Assembly (NCBI GenBank): GCA_002633005.1
Contig: NMRA01000311.1
Span: 73,839-137,838 of the forward strand
Direction: 5' to 3'
Length of the DNA stretch: 64,000 nt
From: Phoronis australis
Taxonomy: Eukaryota > Phoronida > Phoronidae
Position numbers and translations under genes: made by a program. Shown piece after piece: positions 43,468-55,890 of the stretch. The notes under the pieces are model-generated. The model worked only from the letters and a program-made list of their open reading frames with translations, searched no databases and was not told the DNA's origin. The number at the start of each line of letters is the position of its first letter. The stretch's first letter is position 1.

Positions 43468-44228
43468 TTTGTTGAGTAAGGAACAAGTTGTGGCCAATTT
43501 TATGGTGGAAAGTGGTCAAACTTATCAAAGGCTGTGTTGTTGCCTTACAAATTCATTGCAAAATTCTGGTTATTTGTAGAAAAATAGGCTTTGAAACATG
43601 GGAAAGGTTGCAATTTTGGTCATTTTTGAGGAAGGGTGAAGAATTGGTATGCACCTATTTGGAACAGAGTATTGCTGGTGAGTGAAATTTTGTTGCCAAA
43701 TTTCTCCAGAAAAATGAAGGGGTTTGTACTGTGTTTATTCCAAAACCTCCGGATTGGTTTCATCTCTAGACGACAGTGGTTTCCAAAATCGAGGGTATAT
43801 TCAGTCATCAAACTAGTCCATTATTAAAACATTCCTGCAGTCTTTTGTAGGACATCAATTCGCACCACAGTTCAATGAATGACTAAAACCACATGGACCA
43901 CTTTTGTCGATGGATAGCATGGAACCGAAAGTTTACGTGTCTGACTCTTGGTTAATTTCTATTGTAAAAATGATCCTAACTCAATTTCTCACTTGTGGAA
44001 TTACATTTCAAAAGCCAAACAGTTCGAAAAATCAGGAATTTTAGTCCACTATAGTTCAATTTAGTTTAGTCAGTGATTTTTTGCCAAGAAATATTTGCAC
44101 ATTCGTTAATTTGCTCCACTCCACACGAGCTGAAAGGACTATATCGGTGTTCCTGATATACAGACTTTAGTTGTTCTTTGCGTATACTAAATCTGTTGAC
44201 GCTGTTCAAGGTGTAGTGAAACGGACCG

Positions 44229-44329
44229 TGTTCATGCCACAGATGGTGTAATGGAACCATGTTGACGCCATACATGGTGTAGTGGGACCATGTTGACGCC
44301 ATACATGGTGTAGTGGGACCATGTTGACA
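44229..44329. repeat. 31-bp tandem repeat, about 3 copies
   Basis: GCCATACATGGTGTAGTGGG + ACCATGTTGAC occurs twice exactly and once diverged (GCCACAGATGGTGTAATGG). Confidence 0.9.
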
Positions 44330-44340
44330 AGGTATAGTGA

Positions 44341-44435
44341 TGTTGCTGATCAGATTGGGAAAGTTTCCATTGTTTGCAGTACAAATCAGTCAGCTTTTGA
44401 AAAATAGAAATGACAGTCTTAGCAGTTATTTTTGT
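44341..44435. repeat. Dispersed repeat D, copy 2
   Basis: AAAGTTTCCATTGTTTGCAG, AATCAGTCAGCTTTTGAAAA and GAAATGACAGTCTTAGCAGT align with copies 1 and 3. Confidence 0.6.
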
Positions 44436-45015
44436 TTGACTTTTCCAACATAGCGGTGTTCATTTGACATTAGATAGTGTTGAACTATAGTGTGGTCATT
44501 CGCAATGATGGTGAAAGCTCTTAAAAATCAAAAATGGATTTTAGCAATTGGTTGTGACTGAAATTGGTGAGATTTTACTGTAAATTAAAGAAACTGCTGA
44601 TAGCTGAACAATGATGTCAGTTATCTGTCATCCATCTAGTGTACATTATGTCTGCATAGTCTTGAGACTATAATGACTTGCTGTTGTCCTATAACAGTCT
44701 ACACACCTGTCTTACAATAACAAATTAGGGATACCCCATACTGATAGTGAAGTGGCAACAATCAACAGTCCATGAAATAGGAATGTAATTTTGAGTCAAG
44801 GCTCTGGGTGGGAGGATCCTTTTGGAATGGGTTCCCATGGTTGAAATATCTAAAATTGATTATTGGAAAATCTCCATGGCAGCTTAAAGTGAAATATGTG
44901 ATGGTTCAGAATCTCACTACTATGATCGTCTCTCCCTTGTGCTTAGTGATAACTACTGAGTCTGAATTGAGGTGAATGTGGGGTGAGTGTGTTAAGTGAC
45001 CTTGTGGACAGTCGG

Positions 45016-45218
45016 GAACATTGAGGGCCCTCGTGAAAAGTAGTGAACATTGAGGGCCCTCGTGAAAAGTAGTGAACATTGAGGGCCCTCGTGAAAAGTA
45101 GTGAACATTGAGGGCCCTCGTGAAAAGTAGTGAACATTGAGGGCCCTCGTGAAAAGTAGTGAACATTGAGGGCCCTCGTGAAAAGTGGTGAACATTGAGT
45201 GTCCTCATGTAAAGCAAT
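45016..45218. repeat. 29-bp minisatellite, 7 copies, with GAGGGCCCTC palindrome
   Basis: Unit GAACATTGAGGGCCCTCGTG + AAAAGTAGT. Six copies are near identical and the last is diverged. The minus-strand open frames of up to 112 codons here are repeat translations. Confidence 0.96.
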
Positions 45219-46214
45219 GAACGTTCATGAAAGGAATTGGTCAACTCTACTGATTGAGCACCTCAGAATCTGCTGGTTTAGATCAAACACTCCATGCTGT
45301 TGTGGTTAATTAAATTGCTTCAGGCTCCTGATGTTATTGTTATCTTGATAATGAGCCCCACCAGAAACACATTGCGGGTGACAATAGTATTTTTAAATTA
45401 TGGTTTTGAAAGTTTGTAAATAGGATATTTGAATAGTTCGTGAAAGGGACACGTGATTAGGTTTTTGAGCTTTGAACATTGGACAAGAAATGTGACTTTT
45501 ACAACCTAAAACATTTTGTTTAATGTTGCAATATGTTCCACATAATGCTCCTGGGTGTGCAAACCACCAGGCAGCAGTGGAATTTTGAAGTAAGCCAAGT
45601 ATCACGGTACAAGGCATGATTGAGGATCCTCCTACATGGAAAGCAGTGAACATCAAGTCACTGATGACGATTATTTTTTTAAAGTGTGGCATTTAGTTTT
45701 CAAAAGTGGAAAATGAGTCGAACCACTTATGCTTGCCAAGCCAATTCCCTTCCATGACAGTGCTTTTCCGTTCAGTGACTTTACCCCACATAGGGGGTTC
45801 TGAGCGTGTGATAACATCTAGCTTTTTCGTTAACTGCCAAGCATAGTCTTTTGTCTGTTATGACAACAGGCAGGCCAATTATCTACTAGGCTTATTACAG
45901 ACCACGTGTGAACACAGTCAAACTGAGAGTGAATTGGTACATTCGGAAAGAATAGATTGTCGTAACTTCGGTTGCAGTTGGGCGATTTTGGCCATTCAAA
46001 ACTAAACATGATCACCATTTGACGAAGATTTCAGAAATGCTATTGGTTTATGTTAAAATATGTTATAACTTAACTTTTATTTTTAACAGGGCAACCCAGT
46101 CAGGGCAGATACGATCTTATTGGAGATTAGAGCAATTATCGAACAAAAGAGAGCTGGCCCTCCATAAATGCCAGAATGGAGTTAATCAGTCGTGTAAGAT
46201 ATTGGCTACAGGGG

Positions 46215-46262
46215 TAAACTTCCCAACTTGTTGTTGGGCTATAGCATCGAACAAGTTGGGAG
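46215..46262. repeat. Inverted repeat hairpin
   Basis: TCCCAACTTGTT and AACAAGTTGGGA are exact complements separated by about 20 bases. Confidence 0.8.
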
Positions 46263-46800
46263 CAATGGGAGAATGCCGTAATGCAATTCCTTACCATTAC
46301 TAAACTAGAACAGTGATTCAACCATTAGAAACTCGGCTCATTTCAAATCACCTGCATGTGCAGATTTGTTCAAGAATAGCTCCTGTCTAGAATCCTGTTT
46401 ATCTGAGAAACTCTGATCTAAGGTGTGTAGTAAAATAATTAATTAACACCTTCGTGACGACTTTGTAACCGTAAAACTTTCGTCCAGTGAAATATACCGT
46501 GAACTTAAACTGGTGATTTCTCGAAATGTTTGCCCTTTGAAATTGAATTCATCAAGAAAAGTTAGTTCACGATCATTTATTACCCAAGGAAACAATAAAA
46601 ATAAAAATTAGTCAAAATTGTTGTGTTGGGTTTTGGTTCTCTGGCGGCCATTGATGAAGATGTTCCATTTATCATAAGTCTTCACCTATCTTAAGCTCGC
46701 CATATGTATGGCAGAGAAGTGAAATTTTATTTAGTCAATTTCGGACCAAAAAGGATTATGAAAATTTTAATCATCTGTTTGGTTGTTTATACTTATAGAT

Positions 46801-46908
46801 GTTATAAAACAAATAAAACAACATTTGACTAACTTTCCATTATTTGCAGCAAAAAGATAATCAGTGTTTAAAAAATTGAAAATGACTCTTTTGGCAATTA
46901 TTTGAGTG
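46801..46908. repeat. Dispersed repeat D, copy 3
   Basis: ACTTTCCATTATTTGCAGC, AATCAGTGTTTAAAAAATTG and AAAATGACTCTTTTGGCAAT. It lies about 75 bases before the foldback MITE. Confidence 0.6.
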
Positions 46909-46983
46909 CATGATAACTGAAAAATATGGCAACTCTTTGAAATGTGGGAGATAATAGTCTGAGATAAAAGAGCTTAACAATGG

Positions 46984-47253
46984 AGATCAACTTTGAGTCA
47001 AATACTAGAATAAAAACTACCGACGTTGCGTCCGCATCTCAGAGACTTCAGCTTGGCTTGTGACACTATCGTTATTCTGGCCAATTGGTGGCGTTTTGAA
47101 CAGACAGCGCAGCATTGACATCTGTTCGAAACGCCACCAATTGGCCAGAATAACGATAACGTCACAAGCCAAGCTGAAGTCCATGAGATGCGGTCGCAAT
47201 GTTGCTAATTTCTTGTAAAGTTTTTATTCTAGTACTAGACTCAAACTTGATCT
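46984..47253. mobile_element. Foldback MITE with ~125-bp arms
   Basis: The left end AGATCAACTTTGAGTC and the complemented right end AGATCAAGTTTGAGTC mark arms that stay paired almost to the centre. The innermost part (TTATTCTGGCCAATTGGTGG and its complement) is near perfect around a short loop at about 47107-47120. No coding content. A transcript would form a long hairpin. Confidence 0.9.
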
Positions 47254-50200
47254 GTTTTCTCAACCGGATGTCTCAAAATTTTCATGCTTTTACTTAGCAA
47301 TGGACTAGAGTGATATCTGGAGGTGAAACCAATATAGCAGATAGTACAAACTGGCTGAATACAGATACACTTATATGAAGTTCTATGTTGTTTTCATATA
47401 ACCACAAAATCTCCTTGGATTTTTAACAGGTACATAAATAATTTTGTCACTCAGAATTATATGCTCAAACGGTGTTTCACCAATGATGGAGTAAAGTACC
47501 TTAATTACCCTTCATTAAATAGATCAGGTTGGCATCCTATAGGATGCATTTTGGTTATTCACCTATGGATAGTTGGTAACTCTTGGTTACTAAGTTAATT
47601 CTGCACACCCCTTAACAACAAAGTCCATATATTCAGTTTATTTGGCACACTCTCAATTATCTAGAAAATATGTTTATTTTATTTATTTCAGTCTTACTCT
47701 AAACATGAGAAGAATCACTGTACCAAAATTGTAATACTCGTTTTTTATGTCAAAATGAAAGAATGAAATTTCACTTTTTGCCACATTACATCTTAAATTG
47801 GTGCGATTTTACTGCATGGGCGGTCCTTTTCTGGTTACTGACAGTTGAAGTTGTGCCTGTCTGCAAATGGTCCATTGTTTTGCGTTGGTGTATGGGGTAA
47901 TTGTGCATAAGTTGGTGAAGTATGTTGTTTGCTGCTCATAGACATCCAACTCATTGGTGTTACGGTTATTCTCCACGTGTTTCGTACAAAAAGTGATTTG
48001 CCAAGATTGTCATTTGTCCATATATCAAAGGTTGTAATGAAGGAAAATTTACCAAAAGTTGTTTTATGAAATCTACACAGTATGAACTACTACTACACTG
48101 AAATTTGCTTTCGCTTTATTTTTGAAGACAAATTTAGTGAAATAGATTTCACTTGTCGGTCCTATTGAGTAAAGACTTCTATCAGTGAGTGTATGCCCTT
48201 TTCTGGTTGGCTTCACCTGGTAGAAAAACCTGGTTGAAGAATGCTGCCTTATAAGAAGTAAGTGTTGATCTAGACACGTGTGTTGCAGTGTCTCGTGTAT
48301 GGCAGCACATGACCAGAGTGGGGGAACAGGTGGCAGGAAGTGCTGCTGATGGTGCCAGCATATGGCACACAGAACTGTGGTCTGTTGCTACTGCTGTGGG
48401 CTAAACCTTTGGCTATTGACTGGTCTGTTTATCTGTTCCTTTGACTGAGACTGGTCTAGGTGATGCATGTCCAAGGGGGGCCTTGGTTTGGTTCCATTGT
48501 CTAGACTAAGCATAGTAGAAGTTCTGTGTATTCTGCCACTGGCTGGGACTGAGTTGGGCATTGCAGGGATTGGGTTATGGCATATCTGGACTTGGGTCAG
48601 CAGGCGGCACAGCGGGAGACTGTGGTCAACTGCCAATGCCTAACTGGCTACATTGGCTGATGTGTGACTGAGCATCGTTACAAATGGCAAGACTGCGGCA
48701 TGCAAAGAGCTCAAGAGGCTGGGCCCCTCCGCATTAGGCTTGTTACTGTGTTGGACATTTACTGTATACGTTGACAAGTTACTAATATAAAACAGTAATT
48801 GGCATTGGCAGTCACCCCTTACTTCATAAATGCTTTGGTATTTTCTTTTTAAAGGCACACAACTAGTTACAGCAGTTACAGGCAGCGGTATGCAATGTTT
48901 TAATTTTGTGCAAAGCTGGTGAGTTTTTGGCGTACTTGGGAATAGCAAAATCCCTTCGTATACTGACTCTTTATGGTTATGACTGCGAAAATGACTTTTG
49001 CTGGATCCTTTCTCAAACTCTGGTGCACAAGACAAGCCATATGCTAACAAGATAAAACATTACATGTATATATCCTCTCTGTATATTGTTTGATTGGGCT
49101 TGTAATTTTGATGTTCTCCCACAACTGTGGTAAGTTGACACAAGATATTAAAATGCTGTAAAATCTCATTGCTTAAATCACAGACCAAAGACACATGACC
49201 TGGAGGTGGCACTTAATGTTTGCCAGCGAAATACTGAGTCACTGTTTGAAGGCACAGCTCTTTCAAATATGTCACTGCTGTTTGAGAAAAAAGTTTTTGA
49301 GAAAGTTGCAATTCAAGTCAATTGAAGCCTTAAATTTTTAGAAGGACTGCCCAATGAACATTTCTTATCCTGTAAATGATGTGGAAATTCGTAATGGCAA
49401 CAAGTAATGAAAGTCTTGTGGTGCGATAGAAAAGTTCAAAACTGATTGCAGTATGTTAAAGTGATTTAATTGCAATATTAATATTGTAATTAAATTTTGT
49501 TTCTCATTTCAGATAACCAGAAGGAAATTTTGTTTAAAATTTCTCAGTTTATCATGACAACTTGGTACCGTTGTAGGTCTACAATTACTGACGTAAGTTT
49601 CTCACCTGTGCAAGAGCGTTGGAAATTGAAAATAGTTGGTTATGTAAAAGAGTCAAGTTGTTTACGCAGGCCTACCAAACTGTGTTCAATGATGGATGGT
49701 TAGTGATGGTGCCAACATAGTCATCATTCCTAGATCATCATTTGATGATCGCCTCTAGTCTAAAATTAAACCTTTCTAATTACATCTTGTGCTGCTGATG
49801 TGAAATACACCTAACATTAGATGAATCTAAATGTCTAGAATTGTTCCAAAAATTAGACTTTAGAGTAACTCGTGTCAGCTGTGGGGTTAAAATATGCGTT
49901 TTGTGTCCAAGCATCACTGCTAACTTTATTTCATCTTGTTTGACTGAGCATATTCATCTCATTACTGTTTGGCTGAGCATATTCATCTCATTACTGTTTG
50001 GCTGGCCTGTACAATATGTAAGGTCCAAAAATGTGATAATGACCAAGGTTTTTGGTCGCATTGGAATAGGCCTACTCGTTCAGTCACTCAGCTACCAGTA
50101 TTTTACCCAAGGTTTTGGGGAAGTTTTGTGAAAACTTTCAGATGCTCGGAATGTATAAAGGAACAATCAATTATATTTTGGGAAAGATATCGTGTTTACA

Positions 50201-50706
50201 GTCGAACAACAGTTGTTTTTAATGCAAAACAATTGACTGTCATTTGATTCAGTGCTATAGCAAGCAGCATGCCTACGTGCTTAGCTTGTGTGGGCTTTTA
50301 AAATCACTATTTTAGTCTTTGAAAACACATTTTGTAAAATAGCATGACAGTGGATTACTATGATGCCTTGCTGTTGGATTGTATTCACCTTGTGGGTTAT
50401 AGTTTACTGTCAGTTAAAAACAAACAATGACATCACAATGTGGTTGACTTGAGTTGAGTGTTAGTAAAGTGGTAGAGAAGTGACTTGTGAACAAGAACAT
50501 TCCTTGATTGGATTGAATCACACTGTGATCGCACGCAAAAAAGTTTTAAAGGGAATTCATCCGACAGTACCATAGCAGTGTTCATTACTGCAGATCATTA
50601 ACTCCAAGTTACTGCTCTCTTAACCTTGTGCTACACCAAATCTACAATGCTTAGCTTAATTACTATTTGCGTGATCATCTGGATCGTTTCAAGACTGTGT
50701 AGAGAC
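47254..50706. other. Non-coding stretch
   Basis: The longest open frame (136 codons, minus, 48640-49050) shows no domain or composition signal. A 29-bp direct duplication (CTGAGCATATTCATCTCATT..., 49943-50000) is the only structure seen. Confidence 0.5.
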
Positions 50707-51240
50707 TGTCTGAATTATTACAGTAAAGTAACCGTCTGAATTATTATTGTAAAGCAACCGTGTGAATTATAGTAAAGTAACTGTCTGGATTATTATTGTA
50801 AAGTAACCGTCCGAATTATTATAGTAAAGTAACCCTCCAAATTATTATAGTAAAGTAACCGTCCGAATTATAGTAAGTAACCCTCCGAATTATAGTAAAG
50901 TAACCCTCCAAATTATTATAGTAAAGTAACCCTCCGAATTATTATAGTAAAGTAACCCTCCAAATTATTATAGTAAAGTAACCCTCCGAATTATTATAGT
51001 AAAGTAACCCTCCGAATTATTATAGTAAAGTAACCCTCCGAATTATTATAGTAAAGTAACCCTCCGAATTATTATAGTAAAGTAACCCTCCGAATTATAG
51101 TAAAGTAACCCTCCGAATTATTATAGTAAAGTAACCCTCCAAATTATTATAGTAAAGTAACCTTCTGAATTATTATAGTAAAGTAACTCTCTGAATTATT
51201 ATAGTAAAGTAACCGTCTGAATTATTATAATAAAGTAACT
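50707..51240. repeat. 26-bp satellite-like array, about 20 units
   Basis: Unit CCGAATTATTATAGTAAAGT + AACCCT. Some units are 23 bases (one TTA dropped). The outer units carry CCGTCTG in place of CCCTCCG, and the inner units are nearly uniform. Confidence 0.96.
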
Positions 51241-54200
51241 GACATAACTTCACTGTGTTACATCATAACATCTAGACTTTGTTTGCAAGCTTTGTGCTCA
51301 GGTTTTACACTCTGTCTCTTAATAAAAGTCTATTGAACCTTCCCATAACCATTTTTGCAGATAACATCATTAAATATTTTCTAAAGTCTCCTTCATAGTC
51401 ATTATTTTTGGAAATTCGTTTGGCGACTATTAAGCTAGTTTCCGGCCCGTACAAATGATCCCAATCAAAACCTCTGCAAAAACCATCAACTGTCTGGTAG
51501 AGAATTTTTATGAGAGTGGGCCTTTAACAGGTGCTTGGCTGGTTGGGGCCTATAAAATACTGTTAATGTTTTCTTAATAGATTTTATAGTTGGCGTAACC
51601 TCATATTAATATATTTATTACATAGGGAAACTAATCACGTCCTTGTTGAAGGAGGAAATATGTTGTAAGCTAACCTCAGTATTTTTTGTCTTGTTCTACT
51701 TTTGAAATTATTTTTATATTATTTTTGTTGTGTTGTAAGAGGACATTAGTGATCTTCAGTACCGTCTGGCTGAACTTCTGCTTTGTCCTTGTTTGGTGTT
51801 GGCAGTCGCATTTATGCTATGGAATTGAAATGAATTTTTATCTTCTATTATTTTGCCATGCAACTTTATTTAGAATATTATGCCATGATTGTGTACAAGT
51901 CTGAAGTTTAATGAAGCTAAGTAAATATAAATTTACACTTATTGAAAAATCTTTGCACATTGTATTTATAGATAACTAATTGAAAAAGCCTATGAACACT
52001 AGAACAGACGTGGTTCAAAGTAGTGAATGACTTTAATGTACCTATATTGTTTCCACAAGCACCGTGTATATTTTTGCTTGATAAGAAATGGAATCTGGCT
52101 GGCAAAAAGCAACTATTTATTGCGAGCACTCTTTGATTAGTGACTTTCCTATCAGTGGCAACATGATTATTTGATACAGAAGGAAACGTATGTGCAGCAC
52201 CTGTTTTGTTGGGAACATGGCGTCAGGTTTAACTGTGACTTAAACACATGCTGCATGTATCAAATGGGCAATTATATGGACTTCATTACTATCTGAGTAG
52301 ACTAATTAATTAAAGGATGTAGCTTTATACTGAGGTAACACAAAACCCCTATGTCACACAATGCTAATTTCTCATACAACAAATACAAAGCTAAAACTGT
52401 TCAGTATATGGGCGTGAGGGAATATGCTTTAATTTTGTGTCAAAGATTAACATAAGGTAATTTGCATGCCAACTGGAAGAAACATTTCTTTGGGATTTAA
52501 ACTTGACTAGTTATTTTTTATTAAAACTGCTGAAATCAGCTTTGCTTGGGTTTTTTCACATATTTCCGTGAGCTAAAAATTTTGCTAAGAAAATCTCAGG
52601 GAACAGCAGTAGTGGTATTCTGGATCCAAATAACTTGAGTGACTACAACAAATCACAAACATTTCTATCTGAGATGAGAGTAGGTTTTTAAATGCAGATA
52701 TCAATCTGGTTTATTGTTAAGCATCCCCCCACAGGCAAATTGTCTGCCATCCTTCACTGGATTCGATTTGGTGACATGCATGTCGCCAGTGCAACCTCAG
52801 ATTTTGTTTGGTGACCTGGTTAAAATCCCAGGTCACCATGAAGTTGCGCGCGCTCAAAATAAAAGTACTGTAAGAAGTAAAAAAGATGAAAGTAAGAATC
52901 GTATGGTTACAATCGGAGGGGTCCATTTGTGAGTCGTGCACAGGTAAGTGTGCCAATTGTCTGCTTTTGCCTTAGGTGAGCCTGCACGGGATAATGGACC
53001 TGATTACAAGGGACTGAGAAATGATCCAAGTTTCTAATGTCCAATATGTCCATCCTGGTTCAACACAAATTTTGGGTATTGAAGACTGGGATCAAGTTCC
53101 ATGAATATTTAGAGAGTTTTGACACCAAGGAATTATTGCAGTAAAATTTTATGATGTGGCTTGTTTGAGTGTTGTCATGATTGAGTTTGCAGTACATTAC
53201 ACTTAAATGTTTTTTTAGAAAGTTCATAGTGTTATTAGGAAACGAAATTGTCATTTCTTTATTTTTATCTCACAGTGCAACAGAAAATTATGTATTTTTT
53301 CTAGTCACAAATAATTTCTAACATTCATCAACTACAAATTGCTCACTATGAAAACTTGAGGCTGGGGTTTTTTGACTAATGTTTTTTATCTATAAACAAC
53401 TGGTAATCTAAAAAAATCTTGAGTTATCATATCAGTTCAATGTCTGTTTTTTGTTCGCTGGTTTTAATTTCTGAACATTACTGTATAAATTTTCACGCTT
53501 TGTTGCTTTTTGTGAGGTGGTTAGTGAAGATGTCTCAAATTCTAAATTGTTTATCTCAACAACCACCGGTGACACCTGTAGATATCGATGACAAACGACA
53601 ATAAAGAACAATGTCCTACACAAAAGACGGCTTGTGTGGTCAATGCGCTATCATAAACCTTTTAACAACATTAGATACATTTGCTTGACTTTCTCTCATC
53701 AGCTTGGTGCTGTATGTAGCTTAGAGGTAGGCATGTTAATGATCCTATCTACATCAATGCGGACATGTTACATGGCGATATAATTACCAGCACAAGCGCC
53801 AGACAAGTCAGTGACGACTGTTATAAAATGACAGACAAATTTATTGCGCCGCCGTGTGGAGGAAATTCTACAATAAAAGTTGAGTCAGTATAGGACACAC
53901 CTGTGACATTTGTACATCTCACCTTCCAAGTGGAACGTATCAAACAAATGATTCACTCAACACCTTTTCAAATGCTTCCAGAAACTAAATTTCAAAAGTG
54001 TTTTGGAAAGTGAAGTCAATTTTAAAACAAATAGAGAAAAGTGTTGTTTGGGACATTTGAATATTATTTTATTGATTCGTGAAGAAAACTTACTTGTCCT
54101 GTTTTAAATTAGGACTTTGCCAAAATAGTTTGTCTTGGTCGTGAATTTTAAATTGGAGTTGTCCTTTCGGTGTTTAGGTTACAGAAAGAACAATGGAAAC

Positions 54201-54924
54201 CAAATTTATTTAAGATGGGGAGGATTAGTGAGGGAGAACAGAATAATATGACCAATATACTTTTTAATGCTGTTTACTATAGGTCACTTAAGTACTGTCC
54301 ATGTACCTGAATGTGATGCTCCACCTATGTCTGGAATTAGGCACATGTTAATGTAGGCAAAAAGTTTTAGTAAAACAATGGAAACAAATTTGTGTAAGTG
54401 GAAATTCACTAAGTGGTCAATGTGGAAGTGTATTCAAGTTAACACTGGGCATTAAAACTGAATGAGTATTAAAGTCCTTGTTGAAAACTGCCCATGTGGT
54501 TCCAGTATCCGAAAATACTTACTACATAAATTCTTATTTTCGACACCCTTTCTTTATATTCTTTTCGCCTTTCTTGCCAAAAGCGATTTTGTAACAGTAT
54601 TTGACCCTTCTCTCTGAGCGTATGATTACCGGTTGCCTTCGGTTATTTCCGTACCCACATTTCCGGCTCATCAGTTCAGGAACTTGTCCTGAACGCCGCC
54701 ATTTTTTTCCTTGTAACTGAATGTGCTATGGCTTTCTCGAAAAGTCTTCATTATTTTGTTTTATTAGTAATGTATCGTGATTCGTTTGCATATGTAGTGT
54801 ATTTATAGTTTGTAGTTAGTGGTCGTTGATTTTTTTGGAATGTTACGCGTATTTAGTATGTTAAAATAGCATTGGTGTTTAGTTCCTTACGTAGGCCGGT
54901 CGAACCTAGGAACCAATATGGGTC
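51241..54924. other. Non-coding stretch before the gap
   Basis: No supported gene. A perfect 12-bp hairpin (TTGGTGACCTGG ... CCAGGTCACCA) lies at 52809-52840, followed by a short GC-rich GCGCGCGC word. Confidence 0.5.
54685..54720 (-). promoter_or_regulatory. Candidate minus-strand YY1-type promoter motif left of the gap
   Basis: GAACGCCGCCATTTTT reads AAAAATGGCGGCGTTC on the minus strand, the mirror image of the motif at 55834. Together they could bound a bidirectional CpG-island promoter lying in the gap. Confidence 0.25.
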
Positions 54925-55717
54925 NNNNNNNNNNNNNNNNNNNNNNNNNNNNNNNNNNNNNNNNNNNNNNNNNNNNNNNNNNNNNNNNNNNNNNNNNNNN
55001 NNNNNNNNNNNNNNNNNNNNNNNNNNNNNNNNNNNNNNNNNNNNNNNNNNNNNNNNNNNNNNNNNNNNNNNNNNNNNNNNNNNNNNNNNNNNNNNNNNNN
55101 NNNNNNNNNNNNNNNNNNNNNNNNNNNNNNNNNNNNNNNNNNNNNNNNNNNNNNNNNNNNNNNNNNNNNNNNNNNNNNNNNNNNNNNNNNNNNNNNNNNN
55201 NNNNNNNNNNNNNNNNNNNNNNNNNNNNNNNNNNNNNNNNNNNNNNNNNNNNNNNNNNNNNNNNNNNNNNNNNNNNNNNNNNNNNNNNNNNNNNNNNNNN
55301 NNNNNNNNNNNNNNNNNNNNNNNNNNNNNNNNNNNNNNNNNNNNNNNNNNNNNNNNNNNNNNNNNNNNNNNNNNNNNNNNNNNNNNNNNNNNNNNNNNNN
55401 NNNNNNNNNNNNNNNNNNNNNNNNNNNNNNNNNNNNNNNNNNNNNNNNNNNNNNNNNNNNNNNNNNNNNNNNNNNNNNNNNNNNNNNNNNNNNNNNNNNN
55501 NNNNNNNNNNNNNNNNNNNNNNNNNNNNNNNNNNNNNNNNNNNNNNNNNNNNNNNNNNNNNNNNNNNNNNNNNNNNNNNNNNNNNNNNNNNNNNNNNNNN
55601 NNNNNNNNNNNNNNNNNNNNNNNNNNNNNNNNNNNNNNNNNNNNNNNNNNNNNNNNNNNNNNNNNNNNNNNNNNNNNNNNNNNNNNNNNNNNNNNNNNNN
55701 NNNNNNNNNNNNNNNNN
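54925..55717. other. Assembly gap (793 N)
   Basis: Run of N. Any open frame reported across it is meaningless. Both flanks are more GC-rich than average. Confidence 1.
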
Positions 55718-55769
55718 TTTTTTATCCCCGTTTGCTGGCTGGTAACAGTACAGGCACTGCTCCAGTCGC

Positions 55770-55890
55770 ACTGACGGCGTTTTCTCGGCCTGGGTTCCTG
55801 AATGAATTGTACTTCTGGGTTCGCGGCAAGTTCAAAATGGCGGTGTTTCTTCGGGTGCGAATCGTGAGTGGCGCGTTCATTTAAACTGTT
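55770..55890 (+). promoter_or_regulatory. Candidate promoter / first exon next to the gap
   Basis: AAAATGGCGG at 55834-55843 matches the YY1-type AAnATGGCGGC element often found at animal transcription starts. It is followed by an open ATGGCG... frame of nine codons and a donor-like GTGAGT at 55864. The surrounding ~100 bases are GC- and CpG-rich. No partner exon was found downstream. Confidence 0.25.

Noticed and set aside
44906-45244. 112-codon minus-strand frame with repeated peptide
   Set aside because: Translation of a 29-bp minisatellite; the frame changes every unit, so several frames look open.
48640-49050. 136-codon minus-strand open frame
   Set aside because: No recognisable domain, low-complexity or repeat logic, and no splice context; taken as chance.
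54872-55774. Open frames of ~300 codons on both strands
   Set aside because: They only run through the N gap; the sequence is unknown.
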